In this document: positions 43,831-52,384 of the stretch, piece by piece
Position numbering within the stretch: position 1 is the stretch's first letter
Layout: every line of letters begins with the position of its first letter
Source of the DNA: Candidatus Cryptobacteroides avicola
GTDB lineage: Bacteria > Bacteroidota > Bacteroidia > Bacteroidales > UBA932
Reading direction: 5' to 3'
DNA: 61,668 nucleotides
Assembly (NCBI GenBank): GCA_017695115.1
Contig: JADILV010000045.1
Location: 1 to 61,668, forward strand
Position numbers and translations under genes: made by a program
The notes under the pieces: model-generated
What the model was told of the DNA's origin: nothing
What the model saw: only the letters and a program-made list of their open reading frames with translations
The model's database searches: none

Positions 43831-46812
43831 ATGAACACTATCGAACCTGTAAATCTGAAAGAACTGCACGAGACGGACTACCAGTCGCTCATTACCCACA
43901 GGATCAGGCGTATACTGATGATATGCAGCAACTATGACGCTTTCATCCTGGAAGAAGACGGACAGATAGAATCCCGCATATATGAGGAATACATAGAACT
44001 TAACCTGAGCAATCCTCCGAAATTCATCTGGGCGCAGTCATCGGAAAAGGCCTATGACATCATAAAGGAAGACAATGACATAGATATGATTATCTGCATG
44101 TATAATGCAGGTGATTCAGGAGTATTCGCACTTGCTTCCAGACTCAAGGAGCAAGGCAGCAGGATACCGTTCGTCCTTCTTACGCATTTTTCCAAGGAAA
44201 TCTACCGCAGGCTGATGCATCAGGACATGTCGGTAATCGATTCAGTATTCAGCTGGCACGGAAATGCGGACCTTATCGTCGCCATAGTCAAGCTGTTCGA
44301 GGATATGCTCAATGCAGAGAACGACATCCTCAAAGTCGGTGTGCAGGCTATCCTTCTGGTTGAAGATTCCGTACGTTATTATTCCACTTACCTTCCCGAA
44401 CTTTACCGGCTCGTACTCAGGCAGAGTGCAGAATTTCTGAAAGAGACACTGAACGAGCAGCAGAAGAAATACAGGAAACGCTCCAGGCCGAAGATACTGC
44501 TTGCCACCAACTATGACGATGCGGTAAAGTACTATGAAATGTACAAAGAAAACCTTCTGGGGGTGATTTCCGATATAGGTTTTGTAATCCACAAGAATGA
44601 CAGCCCGCAGAACGAAAAGCTTGATGCAGGTCTGGATCTGGCGAAGATGATCAGGTCCGACGACCCTACCATGCCGGTACTGCTGCAGTCATCGCAGGAA
44701 AGTTTCGCGGAAGAAGCCGCCCGCATCGGGGCCGGATTCCTGAGGAAATATTCCAAGACGCTGATAATACAGCTGGCAGAGTACATCAAAGATGAATTCT
44801 GTTTCGGTGATTTCGTATTCCGGGACCAGAATCGCGTGGAATATGGCCGCGCAGGCAACCTTAAGGATCTGGAAAAATGCATAAGGTCCATTCCGGACGA
44901 TGTCCTGCTGTACAATACATCCAGGAACATGCTATCGAAATGGTTCTACGCCAGAGGTCTCTTCACTCTGGCCGGCAGGTTCAAGAAAGTACAGGACAGC
45001 CATTTCAGGAACACAGACCAGCTGAGACAGTACGTTTCCCAGGAAATACATGACTATCATGCGCTTACAGGACGCGGAATCATAGCGCATTTCGATAAGG
45101 ATTCATACGAAAAATACATCTGGTTCGCCAGGGCCGGAGAGGGGTCCATAGGAGGGAAAGCCCGGGGGCTTGCGTTTCTCAACAGCTTGATCCTGAAGCA
45201 CAAGCTGAATGACAAGTACCCTTCCATCAAGGTATCCATCCCGAGGACAATGGTAATAGCCACCGATTATTTCGAGGAATTCATCATAGAAAACGGCCTG
45301 CAGTACGTAATCGACTCCGAAGTGTCGGATGATGACATTTTGTCTGAATTTGTCGCATCAAGACTCCCGGAACCGCTTGTGGAAGAATTGCGCGTATTCG
45401 TATCCACGGTGTCCTCCCCGCTGGCCGTAAGGTCGAGCTCCAAACTGGAAGACAGCAACTACCAGCCTTTTGCAGGTGTCTATACTACGTACATGATACC
45501 CCTTACGGAAAACAGGGACCAGATGCTCAGACTTCTGGGAAAGGCCATAAAAAGCGTCTACGCTTCAGTATACTTCAGCGGAAGCAGGACATATATACAG
45601 ACTACAGGAAATCTGCTCAGCGAGGAAAAGATGGGTGTTATAGTCCAGAGCATCTGCGGCACGCAGCATGACGGATACTATTACCCGATGCTGTCCGGTG
45701 TGGCAAGATCGGTCAACTATTATCCTATAGGCAGCGAAAAGAAAGATGACGGGATAGTGAATCTTGCTTTCGGACTGGGCAAGACGGTAGTTGACGGAGG
45801 CCATACGCTGCGCTTTGACCCGAAATACCCGAAGAAGATCCTCCAGCTTTCCGACACATCTCTTGCCCTGCGCGACACACAGAAGGAAATGTATGTACTG
45901 GACCTGCGTCCTGGCTCGTTCAAGACATCGAGGGATGACGGCATCAACCTGGTAAGGCTTCCTGTTGCGGACGCCCTTAAAAGTTTCGGCTATCCGGAGC
46001 TGGTAGCATCCACATTCAGCGTGGCCGACCGGAGGATCGTGCCTGGAGTCACTGCACAGGGGGCGAGGATCATCTCATTCGACGCCATTCTCAAATACGG
46101 CAAGTTCCCTCTGGCAAAACTCCTTGAAGAACTGATGGAAATCTGCAAGAAAGAACTCATGTGCGATATAGAGCTTGAGTTTGCTGCGGATGTAATCCCG
46201 GAGTTCGGAGGCAATGCCATAGTTCTGAAGCTCCTGCAGGTGCGCCCGGCCGGAGTCTATGACGATGACGCAGACATGACATACGACCAGGTATGCGGTG
46301 GAATCCATGAGACCCTGCTTGTCTCGGACAATGCACTTGGGTCCGGCAGCATATCAGGCATGGACTATATCCTGTATGTCGACCCCGCCGGGTTTGACAG
46401 CTCATATACCAGGGAGATGGCTGCAGAAATATCGGCAATGAACAGCTACATGAAAGGAGAAGGCGGGAACTATCTGCTTATCGGCCCCGGAAGATGGGGG
46501 TCGTCTGACCCGTGGCTGGGCATTCCGGTTGTCTGGAGCGACATTTCAGAAGCCAGGATGATAGTCGAATGCGGTATTCCCGGCTACCAGATAGAGCCGA
46601 GCCAGGGCACGCATTTCTTCCAGAACATCACTTCTCTCGGAGTGGGCTACCTGACCGTCAATACCGTGACAGGGAAAGGAATGGTCGATGCAGCCCGGAT
46701 TTCTTCAATGGAATGTATAAAAGAAAGCAAGTTCGTAAAGCTGTACAAGGCACCTTCCGAACTTGCAGCATTCATAGACAGGGAGACCTCCAGAGCCATT
46801 GTCGGCCTGTAG
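43831..46812 (+). CDS. double receiver-like domain fused to PEP/pyruvate-dikinase-type ATP-grasp
   Basis: The protein has 993 residues from the ATG at 43831. Residues about 25-150 and 210-345 look like two receiver-fold domains (ILMICSNYDAFILEED; ILLATNYDDAVKYYE with GVISDIGFV at the phospho-Asp place). From about 430 the nucleotide-binding ATP-grasp domain of PEP synthase follows: GEGSIGGKARGLAFLN, then LAVRSSSKLEDSNYQPFAGVY and KLLQVRPAG near 800. The last 190 residues (LLIGPGRWGSSDPWLG, QGTHFFQNITS) do not match the swivelling phosphohistidine or PEP-binding domains, which are missing. It is therefore unlikely to be PEP synthase. A phosphotransferase or ATP-dependent modifying role is possible; function unknown. 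Confidence 0.72.
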   Translation: MNTIEPVNLKELHETDYQSLITHRIRRILMICSNYDAFILEEDGQIESRIYEEYIELNLSNPPKFIWAQSSEKAYDIIKEDNDIDMIICMYNAGDSGVFALASRLKEQGSRIPFVLLTHFSKEIYRRLMHQDMSVIDSVFSWHGNADLIVAIVKLFEDMLNAENDILKVGVQAILLVEDSVRYYSTYLPELYRLVLRQSAEFLKETLNEQQKKYRKRSRPKILLATNYDDAVKYYEMYKENLLGVISDIGFVIHKNDSPQNEKLDAGLDLAKMIRSDDPTMPVLLQSSQESFAEEAARIGAGFLRKYSKTLIIQLAEYIKDEFCFGDFVFRDQNRVEYGRAGNLKDLEKCIRSIPDDVLLYNTSRNMLSKWFYARGLFTLAGRFKKVQDSHFRNTDQLRQYVSQEIHDYHALTGRGIIAHFDKDSYEKYIWFARAGEGSIGGKARGLAFLNSLILKHKLNDKYPSIKVSIPRTMVIATDYFEEFIIENGLQYVIDSEVSDDDILSEFVASRLPEPLVEELRVFVSTVSSPLAVRSSSKLEDSNYQPFAGVYTTYMIPLTENRDQMLRLLGKAIKSVYASVYFSGSRTYIQTTGNLLSEEKMGVIVQSICGTQHDGYYYPMLSGVARSVNYYPIGSEKKDDGIVNLAFGLGKTVVDGGHTLRFDPKYPKKILQLSDTSLALRDTQKEMYVLDLRPGSFKTSRDDGINLVRLPVADALKSFGYPELVASTFSVADRRIVPGVTAQGARIISFDAILKYGKFPLAKLLEELMEICKKELMCDIELEFAADVIPEFGGNAIVLKLLQVRPAGVYDDDADMTYDQVCGGIHETLLVSDNALGSGSISGMDYILYVDPAGFDSSYTREMAAEISAMNSYMKGEGGNYLLIGPGRWGSSDPWLGIPVVWSDISEARMIVECGIPGYQIEPSQGTHFFQNITSLGVGYLTVNTVTGKGMVDAARISSMECIKESKFVKLYKAPSELAAFIDRETSRAIVGL

Positions 46813-46815
46813 GCA

Positions 46816-48642
46816 TTACAGCAGTCGTATCATGATTCCGTCCATCGGAGGTACGGTCACTTTTATGTGCTTCTGCGGATTAAGGTCTTCGGAAACAGGC
46901 ATGCCGAGCCATTCGAAAGCATGCTCCGGTATCAGCAGTTCCATAGTGGACTCGTGATCGGAAAAATTGGATACGAACAGCAGTGTCTCTTCCTCATGAT
47001 CCCTCAGCCATGCGAAATGACGGTTCTTGTCGAATCCGTCGGAAGAAAAGTTGCAATAACACAGATCATAGACAGTTCCTTTTCTGACTGCAGGATCCTC
47101 TGCCGCGAACTTCAGTGCCCGGCTGTACCTTCTGAACACTTCCAGTTCCGTATCCCCTTCTACAGCCGTCTCCTTATCCGCCAGCGGCCTGTAGCTCCCG
47201 TCCGCGATCATTTTCCGCAGACGGCGTACAGACCCTACGCTCCACCAGTCGAAGATGGTAGTCCTGCCGTCCTTGCCGCTGAACCCTTCCTCGTCCATGC
47301 CTCTCTCTCCCATTTCCTCTCCGTAATAAAGCATGAACGGTGCCCTGTTAAGGAACAGGGAAACATACAGTGCCGCGAAAGAATTCCTGGCGTCCTTTCC
47401 GAAGAAATCCGATGCAAACCGCTGCTCATCATGGTTTTCCAGAAAATTCAGCATATATGGCTGCAGGTCTCCGAGGAACTGCCAGTTCCTGGTGATGCCG
47501 GTCGCGGACTGCCACAGGTCGACGGGCATTCCGTTGTCATTCACATTCTTTTCCACCACAGCCCTCAAAGTGTCATAAAGTCCGGATTTGTCATACAGGT
47601 AGTCGAATCCTACCTCCCTGATATATTTCCTGTACAGGTCTTTCTTGTAGACTTCCGCTATGAAAATGACATCCCGGAACTCGTTCTTGATACGTGCTAT
47701 CGCCCAGGTAAAGAACCGGGCAGGGACAAGCTCCACCATATCGCAGCGGAAACCGTCCACTCCTTTCGATACCCAGAACCTCAGGATATCGTACATCCTG
47801 TCCCACGTCCCGGTGTGTTCGTCGGTATAATTGAGTTTGATGGTCTCGTACCAGTCATTGATGCCGGGAGATGCATTGTAGCAGTTGTTCCCCGTAGCCA
47901 TGGCAGGTGTTTCCGCATATTGGGACAGAATACCGGCATTCCGTTTCAGCAAAGCCTTGTATCCCTGGGTATCGTACGGGTACTCTGAAACAAAAGTGCG
48001 GCACCGGTCTACAAGCCACGCCGGAAGGATACGGTATCCGTATCCGAAATCCTTGTTTTTAAGGGCTTTTGTCTCTTTCTTGAATTCATCGGCATCCGGC
48101 AGGACAAGAGACTGTTCCGGATAGTAGAAAAAATCGTTCCCGGAAGCCCAATGCACAGACCTGTCATCTTTTTCTCCCAAATATGTTGCCGGACCTCCGG
48201 CATTCGCCTCCACATGGGGCGAAACCTTGCCGTAATCCCTTGAAACATGGTTAGGCACGAAGTCTATTATCACTTTCAGGCCGGCTTCGTGGGTACGTCT
48301 GACCAGTTCCCCGAACTCTTCAAGACGGTTGTCCGGATTTTCTGCCAGATACGGGTTGACATCATAATAGTTTTCAATTGCATACGGAGAGCCGGCCTCC
48401 CCCTTTACAAACTCCGGATGGGAAGGAAGACACCCTCCGCCGGAACTTTTGGTGGAATGCCTCAATACCCCGGTATACCATACATGACTACAGCCCAACC
48501 ATTTGAGATATTCAAGGGTCGGGCTGTCGATATCCCGGAACCTGCCTGTTCCGTTATTTTCCAATGAGCCTCCTTTCTGAGGCCTTTCCGTGTCGTTCCC
48601 CCAGATTCTGGGAAATATCTGATATATTATGGGTTTATCCAT
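46816..48642 (-). CDS. GH13 alpha-amylase family glycoside hydrolase
   Basis: This 608-residue protein has no signal peptide, so it acts in the cytosol. GH13 motifs are DFVPNHV (region I), GVDGFRCDMVEL with the nucleophile Asp (region II), FIAEVYKKD with the acid/base Glu (region III) and FLENHDEQR (region IV). A C-terminal beta domain follows. The substrate is likely an alpha-glucan or maltooligosaccharide; subfamily is not certain. It is convergent with the preceding gene, with three bases between the stops. Confidence 0.9.
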   Translation of the reverse strand: MDKPIIYQIFPRIWGNDTERPQKGGSLENNGTGRFRDIDSPTLEYLKWLGCSHVWYTGVLRHSTKSSGGGCLPSHPEFVKGEAGSPYAIENYYDVNPYLAENPDNRLEEFGELVRRTHEAGLKVIIDFVPNHVSRDYGKVSPHVEANAGGPATYLGEKDDRSVHWASGNDFFYYPEQSLVLPDADEFKKETKALKNKDFGYGYRILPAWLVDRCRTFVSEYPYDTQGYKALLKRNAGILSQYAETPAMATGNNCYNASPGINDWYETIKLNYTDEHTGTWDRMYDILRFWVSKGVDGFRCDMVELVPARFFTWAIARIKNEFRDVIFIAEVYKKDLYRKYIREVGFDYLYDKSGLYDTLRAVVEKNVNDNGMPVDLWQSATGITRNWQFLGDLQPYMLNFLENHDEQRFASDFFGKDARNSFAALYVSLFLNRAPFMLYYGEEMGERGMDEEGFSGKDGRTTIFDWWSVGSVRRLRKMIADGSYRPLADKETAVEGDTELEVFRRYSRALKFAAEDPAVRKGTVYDLCYCNFSSDGFDKNRHFAWLRDHEEETLLFVSNFSDHESTMELLIPEHAFEWLGMPVSEDLNPQKHIKVTVPPMDGIMIRLL

Positions 48643-48784
48643 ATCTTTTTTGAATTTATAATAAGAAAGATGTTTTTTCCGGTAAGCCGATCATGCATTT
48701 TTCACGCCATAATTTCATTAATTCGAAATTATACTCCAAATTTGTACGGAATGAATATATCTTACGAATTTAATAAAATTTATT

Positions 48785-49450
48785 ATGAAGACAAAACTGC
48801 TTTTAAGTCTTGCCGTGTTCTCCGCGGCAGTCTGTGCCAATGCACAGGAGCAAATGCATGACTGGGCCCAGTTCGGGCGCTATGCCAAGGCCAATGAACA
48901 GGTCACCGCTTCCCCGAAGGCCGTATTCATGGGTGACTCGATTACCGACGGATGGGATGACAACGACCAGGGATTCTTTACTGACAACGGCTTTGTCTGC
49001 CGCGGGATTTCAGGACAGACCACATCGGAGATGCTTGTCAGGTTCCGTCAGGATGTAATCGGTCTGCATCCGCGTTACGTAGTGATTCTGGCCGGGACAA
49101 ACGATATCGCCAGAAACAACGGATATATCGAGCTGGACAATGCTCTCGGAAATATCATATCGATGTGCGAACTCGCCAGGGCGAACAAGATAAAACCCAT
49201 ACTCTGTTCGGTCACACCTTCAACGGGATTCGGCTGGAGACCCGATGTCAAGAATGCCGCTTCTAAAATAGAAAAGTTCAACAGCATGATCAAGGCATAC
49301 GCCCAGGCAGAAAAAATCCCGTATGTAGACTACTATTCAGCGCTCAAGAACGAAAACGGCGGGCTTCCTGCAGAATATTCCGGTGACGGTGTCCATCCGA
49401 ACCTGGAGTGCTACAAGGTAATGGAAAAAATAATACTCGAATATCTGTAA
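48785..49450 (+). CDS. secreted SGNH/GDSL-family hydrolase
   Basis: This 221-residue protein has a signal peptide (KTKLLLSLAVFSAAVCANA, cut near AQEQM). Block I is FMGDSITDGW with the nucleophile Ser, block II the Gly of GISGQTT, block III the Asn of AGTNDIA, and block V DGVHPN with the catalytic Asp and His. It is most like the platelet-activating-factor acetylhydrolase type of SGNH proteins that remove acyl or acetyl groups from sugars or lipids; the substrate is unknown. A carbohydrate kinase gene follows after about 50 bases. Confidence 0.88.
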   Translation: MKTKLLLSLAVFSAAVCANAQEQMHDWAQFGRYAKANEQVTASPKAVFMGDSITDGWDDNDQGFFTDNGFVCRGISGQTTSEMLVRFRQDVIGLHPRYVVILAGTNDIARNNGYIELDNALGNIISMCELARANKIKPILCSVTPSTGFGWRPDVKNAASKIEKFNSMIKAYAQAEKIPYVDYYSALKNENGGLPAEYSGDGVHPNLECYKVMEKIILEYL

Positions 49451-49456
49451 AACCAT

Positions 49457-49484
49457 GTCATCCCGAGCGAAGTCAAGGGATCTG
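49457..49484. repeat. REP-like element (GTCATCCCGAGCGAAGTC type)
   Basis: The sequence GTCATCCCGAGCGAAGTCAA followed by GGGATCTG is an interspersed palindromic-type element common in Bacteroidota genomes. A reverse-complement copy with three mismatches over 24 bases is part of the larger element at 53207-53269. Confidence 0.6.
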
Positions 49485-49502
49485 AATAAACCATTGCCCG
49501 AT

Positions 49503-50390
49503 ATGTCAAATATAGTAACAGGAATAGGCGAAGTGCTTTGGGACGTGCTCCCCGAAGGTAAGAAACTCGGCGGGGCGCCTGCCAATTTCGCCTATCATGT
49601 GTCGCAGTTCGGTTTTGAAAGCAGGATAGTCAGCGCTATCGGACCGGACATGCTCGGAGAAGAGCTCCTTTCAGGCCTTGGTGACAAAGGACTCGACTGT
49701 ATGATAGAGACCGTCCCGTATCCTACAGGGACAGTACAGGTGGAACTTGACGGGAACGGCATCCCGTGCTACGACATCAGACAGGACGTGGCTTGGGACA
49801 ATATCCCTTTTACACCCGGACTCGAGGCCCTTGCCAAAACTACCGGAGCCGTCTGTTTCGGCTCTCTTGCCCAGCGCAGCCCGGTATCGAGGGATACGAT
49901 AAACCGTTTCATAGACGCCATGCCTGAAGGAAGCCTCAGGATATTCGACATTAATCTGCGCCAGAATTTCTACACGAAGGATATTGTATGCAACTCTATG
50001 CGCAAATGCAACATCCTGAAAATCAATGACGAGGAATTGGAAACAGTAAGTGTCATGCTCGGCCTTCCGGACGGCCCTCAGCAGTCGCGGGCAAAAGCGC
50101 TTCTGTCCATGTTCGGACTCAAGGCGCTGATTCTCACCTGCGGAGCCACAGGCAGCCATGTGTTCACTTCTGAAGAAACTTCCTATATCGCGACTCCGCA
50201 AGTCGAAGTCGCGGACACTGTCGGCGCTGGCGATTCCTTTACAGCAGCCTTTGTCTCCGGCCTGCTGAAAGGCCTGGACATAAGGCAGGCGCACAGGCTG
50301 GCAGTAGAAACTTCCGCTTTCGTATGCACTCAGGAAGGCGCGATGCCCGAGCTGCCTGCATCATTGACGGATTCCGTAAAAGTGGTATAA
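49503..50390 (+). CDS. PfkB-family carbohydrate kinase, fructokinase-like
   Basis: This 295-residue sugar kinase starts at the ATG 49503 (MSNIVTGIGEVLWDVLP); an earlier ATG at 49455 lies in a REP-like element and is rejected. Sugar-binding GGAPANFA (about 23-30) and the PfkB signature DTVGAGDSFTAAF near the C-terminus, with the catalytic Asp, are intact. The sequence resembles bacterial fructokinases; the exact sugar is inferred. It lies among glycan-related genes (GH13 on the left, SGNH hydrolase just upstream). Confidence 0.87.
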   Translation: MSNIVTGIGEVLWDVLPEGKKLGGAPANFAYHVSQFGFESRIVSAIGPDMLGEELLSGLGDKGLDCMIETVPYPTGTVQVELDGNGIPCYDIRQDVAWDNIPFTPGLEALAKTTGAVCFGSLAQRSPVSRDTINRFIDAMPEGSLRIFDINLRQNFYTKDIVCNSMRKCNILKINDEELETVSVMLGLPDGPQQSRAKALLSMFGLKALILTCGATGSHVFTSEETSYIATPQVEVADTVGAGDSFTAAFVSGLLKGLDIRQAHRLAVETSAFVCTQEGAMPELPASLTDSVKVV

Positions 50391-50424
50391 TCATCCGTAA
50401 CGCGAATACAGTCCTTGTACCGGC

Positions 50425-50459
50425 CCCCTCCTAATTTTGCATTGTAAAATCAGGAGGGG
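50425..50459. promoter_or_regulatory. hairpin overlapping a -7 box and an AGGAGG ribosome site
   Basis: Arms 50425-50438 and 50446-50459 pair with one G-T type mismatch around a seven-base loop. The left arm and loop contain TAATTTTG (50432-50439), a TAnnTTTG match. The right arm contains AGGAGGGG, a strong Shine-Dalgarno unusual for this phylum, ending two bases before the ATG at 50462. If transcription starts from this box, the left arm is not in the RNA; if it starts upstream, the hairpin would hide the ribosome site. Confidence 0.45.
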
Positions 50460-50461
50460 TT

Positions 50462-51535
50462 ATGAATAAGTTATTATCTGCCACTATGATGCTCGCATGC
50501 TTCTGCTGTGCAGGAAGCCTTGCGGCACAGGACAACCGATCTAATACCAATACTGACATGGAAGAAAAACTGAATCTGACGCAGGACTGGGACAAGGTAT
50601 TCCCGCAAAGCGACAAAGTAAACCACACGAAAATCACATTCCACAACAGGTACGGGGTCACTCTGGCCGCGGACCTGTACATCCCGAAGAACGCATCCGG
50701 CAAACTGCCGGCCATCGCCATGAGCGGCCCTTACGGAGCAGTAAAGGAGCAGGTATCGGGACTTTATGCCCAGACACTTGCCGAACATGGATTCCTGACC
50801 ATCGCTTTCGACCCTTCATTTACAGGGGAAAGCGGCGGGTCTCCGCGCGGAATCTCCTCTCCGGACATCAATACCGAGGATTTCAGCGCAGCCGTTGACT
50901 ACCTGTCCACCCGTGACGATGTTGACCCCGGGCGTGTCGGCATTCTCGGAATATGCGGATTCGGAGGCTTTGCGGTCAATGCCGCCGCCATGGACACCCG
51001 TATCAAGGCCACTGCAGCTATAACCATGTATGACATGACCCGTGTGACTGCAAAGGGATATTTCGATGCCGATGACAATGCCGGTTACCGCTACGAGCTG
51101 AAAAAGGAGCTGAATGCCCAGCGTACAGAGGACTACAGGAGCGGCACTTACGCCCATGCAGGAGGGAATCCCGATACCGCACCCTCAGATGCGCCGCAGT
51201 TCATCAAGGATTATGTGGATTACTACAAGACTGAACGCGGCTACCATCCACGCTCATTAGGCTCCAACGAAGGCTTCACCAGGACTTCCGCCCTCGCCCT
51301 TGTAAACATGCCTATCCTCCAGTATGCCGGGGAGATACGCAGTGCAGTTCTGCTTGTACATGGAGAGAAAGCCCACTCACGCTATTTCAGCGAGGATACA
51401 TTCAAGCGGCTCATCGGAGATAACAAGGAACTGATGATCATCCCTGGCGCGAACCATACCGACCTGTATGACAATCTTGAGGTCATCCCGTTCGACAGGA
51501 TAGCAGGCTTTTTCAACAACGCTTTTTCAAAGTAG
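50462..51535 (+). CDS. secreted alpha/beta hydrolase with Cys at the nucleophile elbow
   Basis: This 357-residue protein has a signal peptide (NKLLSATMMLACFCCAGSLA, cleavage near AAQDN). The alpha/beta hydrolase core has an oxyanion-like GPYGAVKEQ, a nucleophile elbow reading GICGFGG (Cys in place of Ser, as in dienelactone-hydrolase-like proteins) and a final His in GANHTDLYD. Related Bacteroidota proteins are annotated as alpha/beta hydrolase or acetylxylan-esterase-like; the substrate is unknown. The last 23 bases overlap the 3' end of the convergent LytTR gene. Confidence 0.82.
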   Translation: MNKLLSATMMLACFCCAGSLAAQDNRSNTNTDMEEKLNLTQDWDKVFPQSDKVNHTKITFHNRYGVTLAADLYIPKNASGKLPAIAMSGPYGAVKEQVSGLYAQTLAEHGFLTIAFDPSFTGESGGSPRGISSPDINTEDFSAAVDYLSTRDDVDPGRVGILGICGFGGFAVNAAAMDTRIKATAAITMYDMTRVTAKGYFDADDNAGYRYELKKELNAQRTEDYRSGTYAHAGGNPDTAPSDAPQFIKDYVDYYKTERGYHPRSLGSNEGFTRTSALALVNMPILQYAGEIRSAVLLVHGEKAHSRYFSEDTFKRLIGDNKELMIIPGANHTDLYDNLEVIPFDRIAGFFNNAFSK

Positions 51536-52214
51536 CGAGACGGCTGACCGATTCCCTGTATTTGCGTGACACCGGAATAGTTTCCATGCCTACCGACAGA
51601 CAGTCGCTGTCAAGTCCGCTGATACAGTCGAGGTTTACGAGAAATGCCCTGTGGGAACGGATGAAACGCTCCCCGAGAACAGACTCCCATTGCGAAATGG
51701 GGGTCTTGTTTCTGTATAAGGTGCCGTCTGACATGTGGATATATACCTCCTTGTCATTGGACTCGATATAAGCGATGTCCGCTGCATTGACGGTCACTTT
51801 GTGCCTGTCGGACACGAACGAGACGGTATCGGGGATTTTCGAAGAGAATTTTGCGTACAGCCTCTGGAGAGAAACGTCACCGGAGACAAGAATACCGAGA
51901 ATCAGGACCGTAAAGACGGGATTTAGCAACACCTCATGGAATTTAGAGGGACGGAATACGTATGTATGTGTCGTCAGTACCAGAAAGAAAGTAAGTACAG
52001 TCACTGCCATGGCCAGGAAAAAGGCATCGGCTACCCCCTTTTTCCTGTCGGAGAAAGACAGCTGGGGAATGAAATACTTCAATGCGAACGCTCCGGGCAT
52101 GAATAAAGAGCCGAGGAAGAAGGCCTGTCCGAACGAATAATCGAAACTCAGGAAAATCATTGCCAGCAGCAATGACGCCAGAAAAACATACCCGATATCG
52201 ATCAGAAATTTCAT
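51513..52214 (-). CDS. membrane-bound LytTR-family DNA-binding regulator
   Basis: From the ATG at 52214 the protein is 233 residues. It has about four membrane helices in residues 1-125 (IGYVFLASLLLAMIFLSFDY and onward) and a LytTR DNA-binding domain in the last 95 (VNAADIAYIESNDKEVYIHM, then FIRSHRAFLVNLDCI). There is no receiver domain, so it is a one-component membrane regulator. The frame extends upstream to 52313 over the promoter and is rejected there. It is divergent from a small MotA/ExbB-like gene, whose promoter carries a LytTR-type double site at 52295-52324. Its 3' end overlaps the convergent hydrolase gene by 23 bases. Confidence 0.85.
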   Translation of the reverse strand: MKFLIDIGYVFLASLLLAMIFLSFDYSFGQAFFLGSLFMPGAFALKYFIPQLSFSDRKKGVADAFFLAMAVTVLTFFLVLTTHTYVFRPSKFHEVLLNPVFTVLILGILVSGDVSLQRLYAKFSSKIPDTVSFVSDRHKVTVNAADIAYIESNDKEVYIHMSDGTLYRNKTPISQWESVLGERFIRSHRAFLVNLDCISGLDSDCLSVGMETIPVSRKYRESVSRLATLKKRC

Positions 52215-52234
52215 CAGACTTACGTTTGTCAGTC

Positions 52235-52242
52235 CAAATTTA
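52235..52242 (-). promoter_or_regulatory. -7 box of the LytTR gene
   Basis: TAAATTTG on the minus strand matches TAnnTTTG, about 20 bases before the ATG. Confidence 0.5.
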
Positions 52243-52294
52243 AGACAATTTCTTTCAAAGTAGAACCGGCCCTGAAGGTCCTCAGGCTGGAACA

Positions 52295-52324
52295 AGGGGA
52301 TTTGACATGGCAAAGAGGGGATTT
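52295..52324 (+). promoter_or_regulatory. candidate LytTR operator: 9-bp direct repeat, 12-bp spacer
   Basis: AGGGGATTT occurs at 52295-52303 and again, identical, at 52316-52324, so the two sites are two helical turns apart (21 bases). LytTR proteins such as AgrA bind pairs of 9-bp direct repeats separated by about 12 bases. The right copy ends four bases before the -33 element of the small membrane protein gene, a typical activator position. Confidence 0.6.
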
Positions 52325-52328
52325 AAAA

Positions 52329-52359
52329 TTGCATCTGAACAGTCTGTACGGTACTTTTG
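52329..52359 (+). promoter_or_regulatory. promoter of the MotA/ExbB-like gene
   Basis: TTG (52329-52331), 20 bases and TACTTTTG (52352-52359) fit the Bacteroidota pattern. The ATG is 25 bases downstream. Confidence 0.6.
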
Positions 52360-52384
52360 CAGTGAACCTTTAAAACCAAAAGTA

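Noticed and set aside
43831..46812. Phosphoenolpyruvate synthase or pyruvate phosphate dikinase
   Set aside because: The phosphohistidine and PEP/pyruvate-binding domains needed for the reaction are not found.
46867..47988. Plus-strand open frame of 373 codons
   Set aside because: It is antisense to the GH13 gene, whose four catalytic regions are intact. No motif is visible in the plus-strand product.
49455..49502. Upstream start of the PfkB kinase
   Set aside because: These codons are the REP-like element; the kinase fold begins at the ATG 49503.
51513..52214. Two-component response regulator
   Set aside because: No receiver domain precedes the LytTR domain; the N-terminal part is membrane-spanning.
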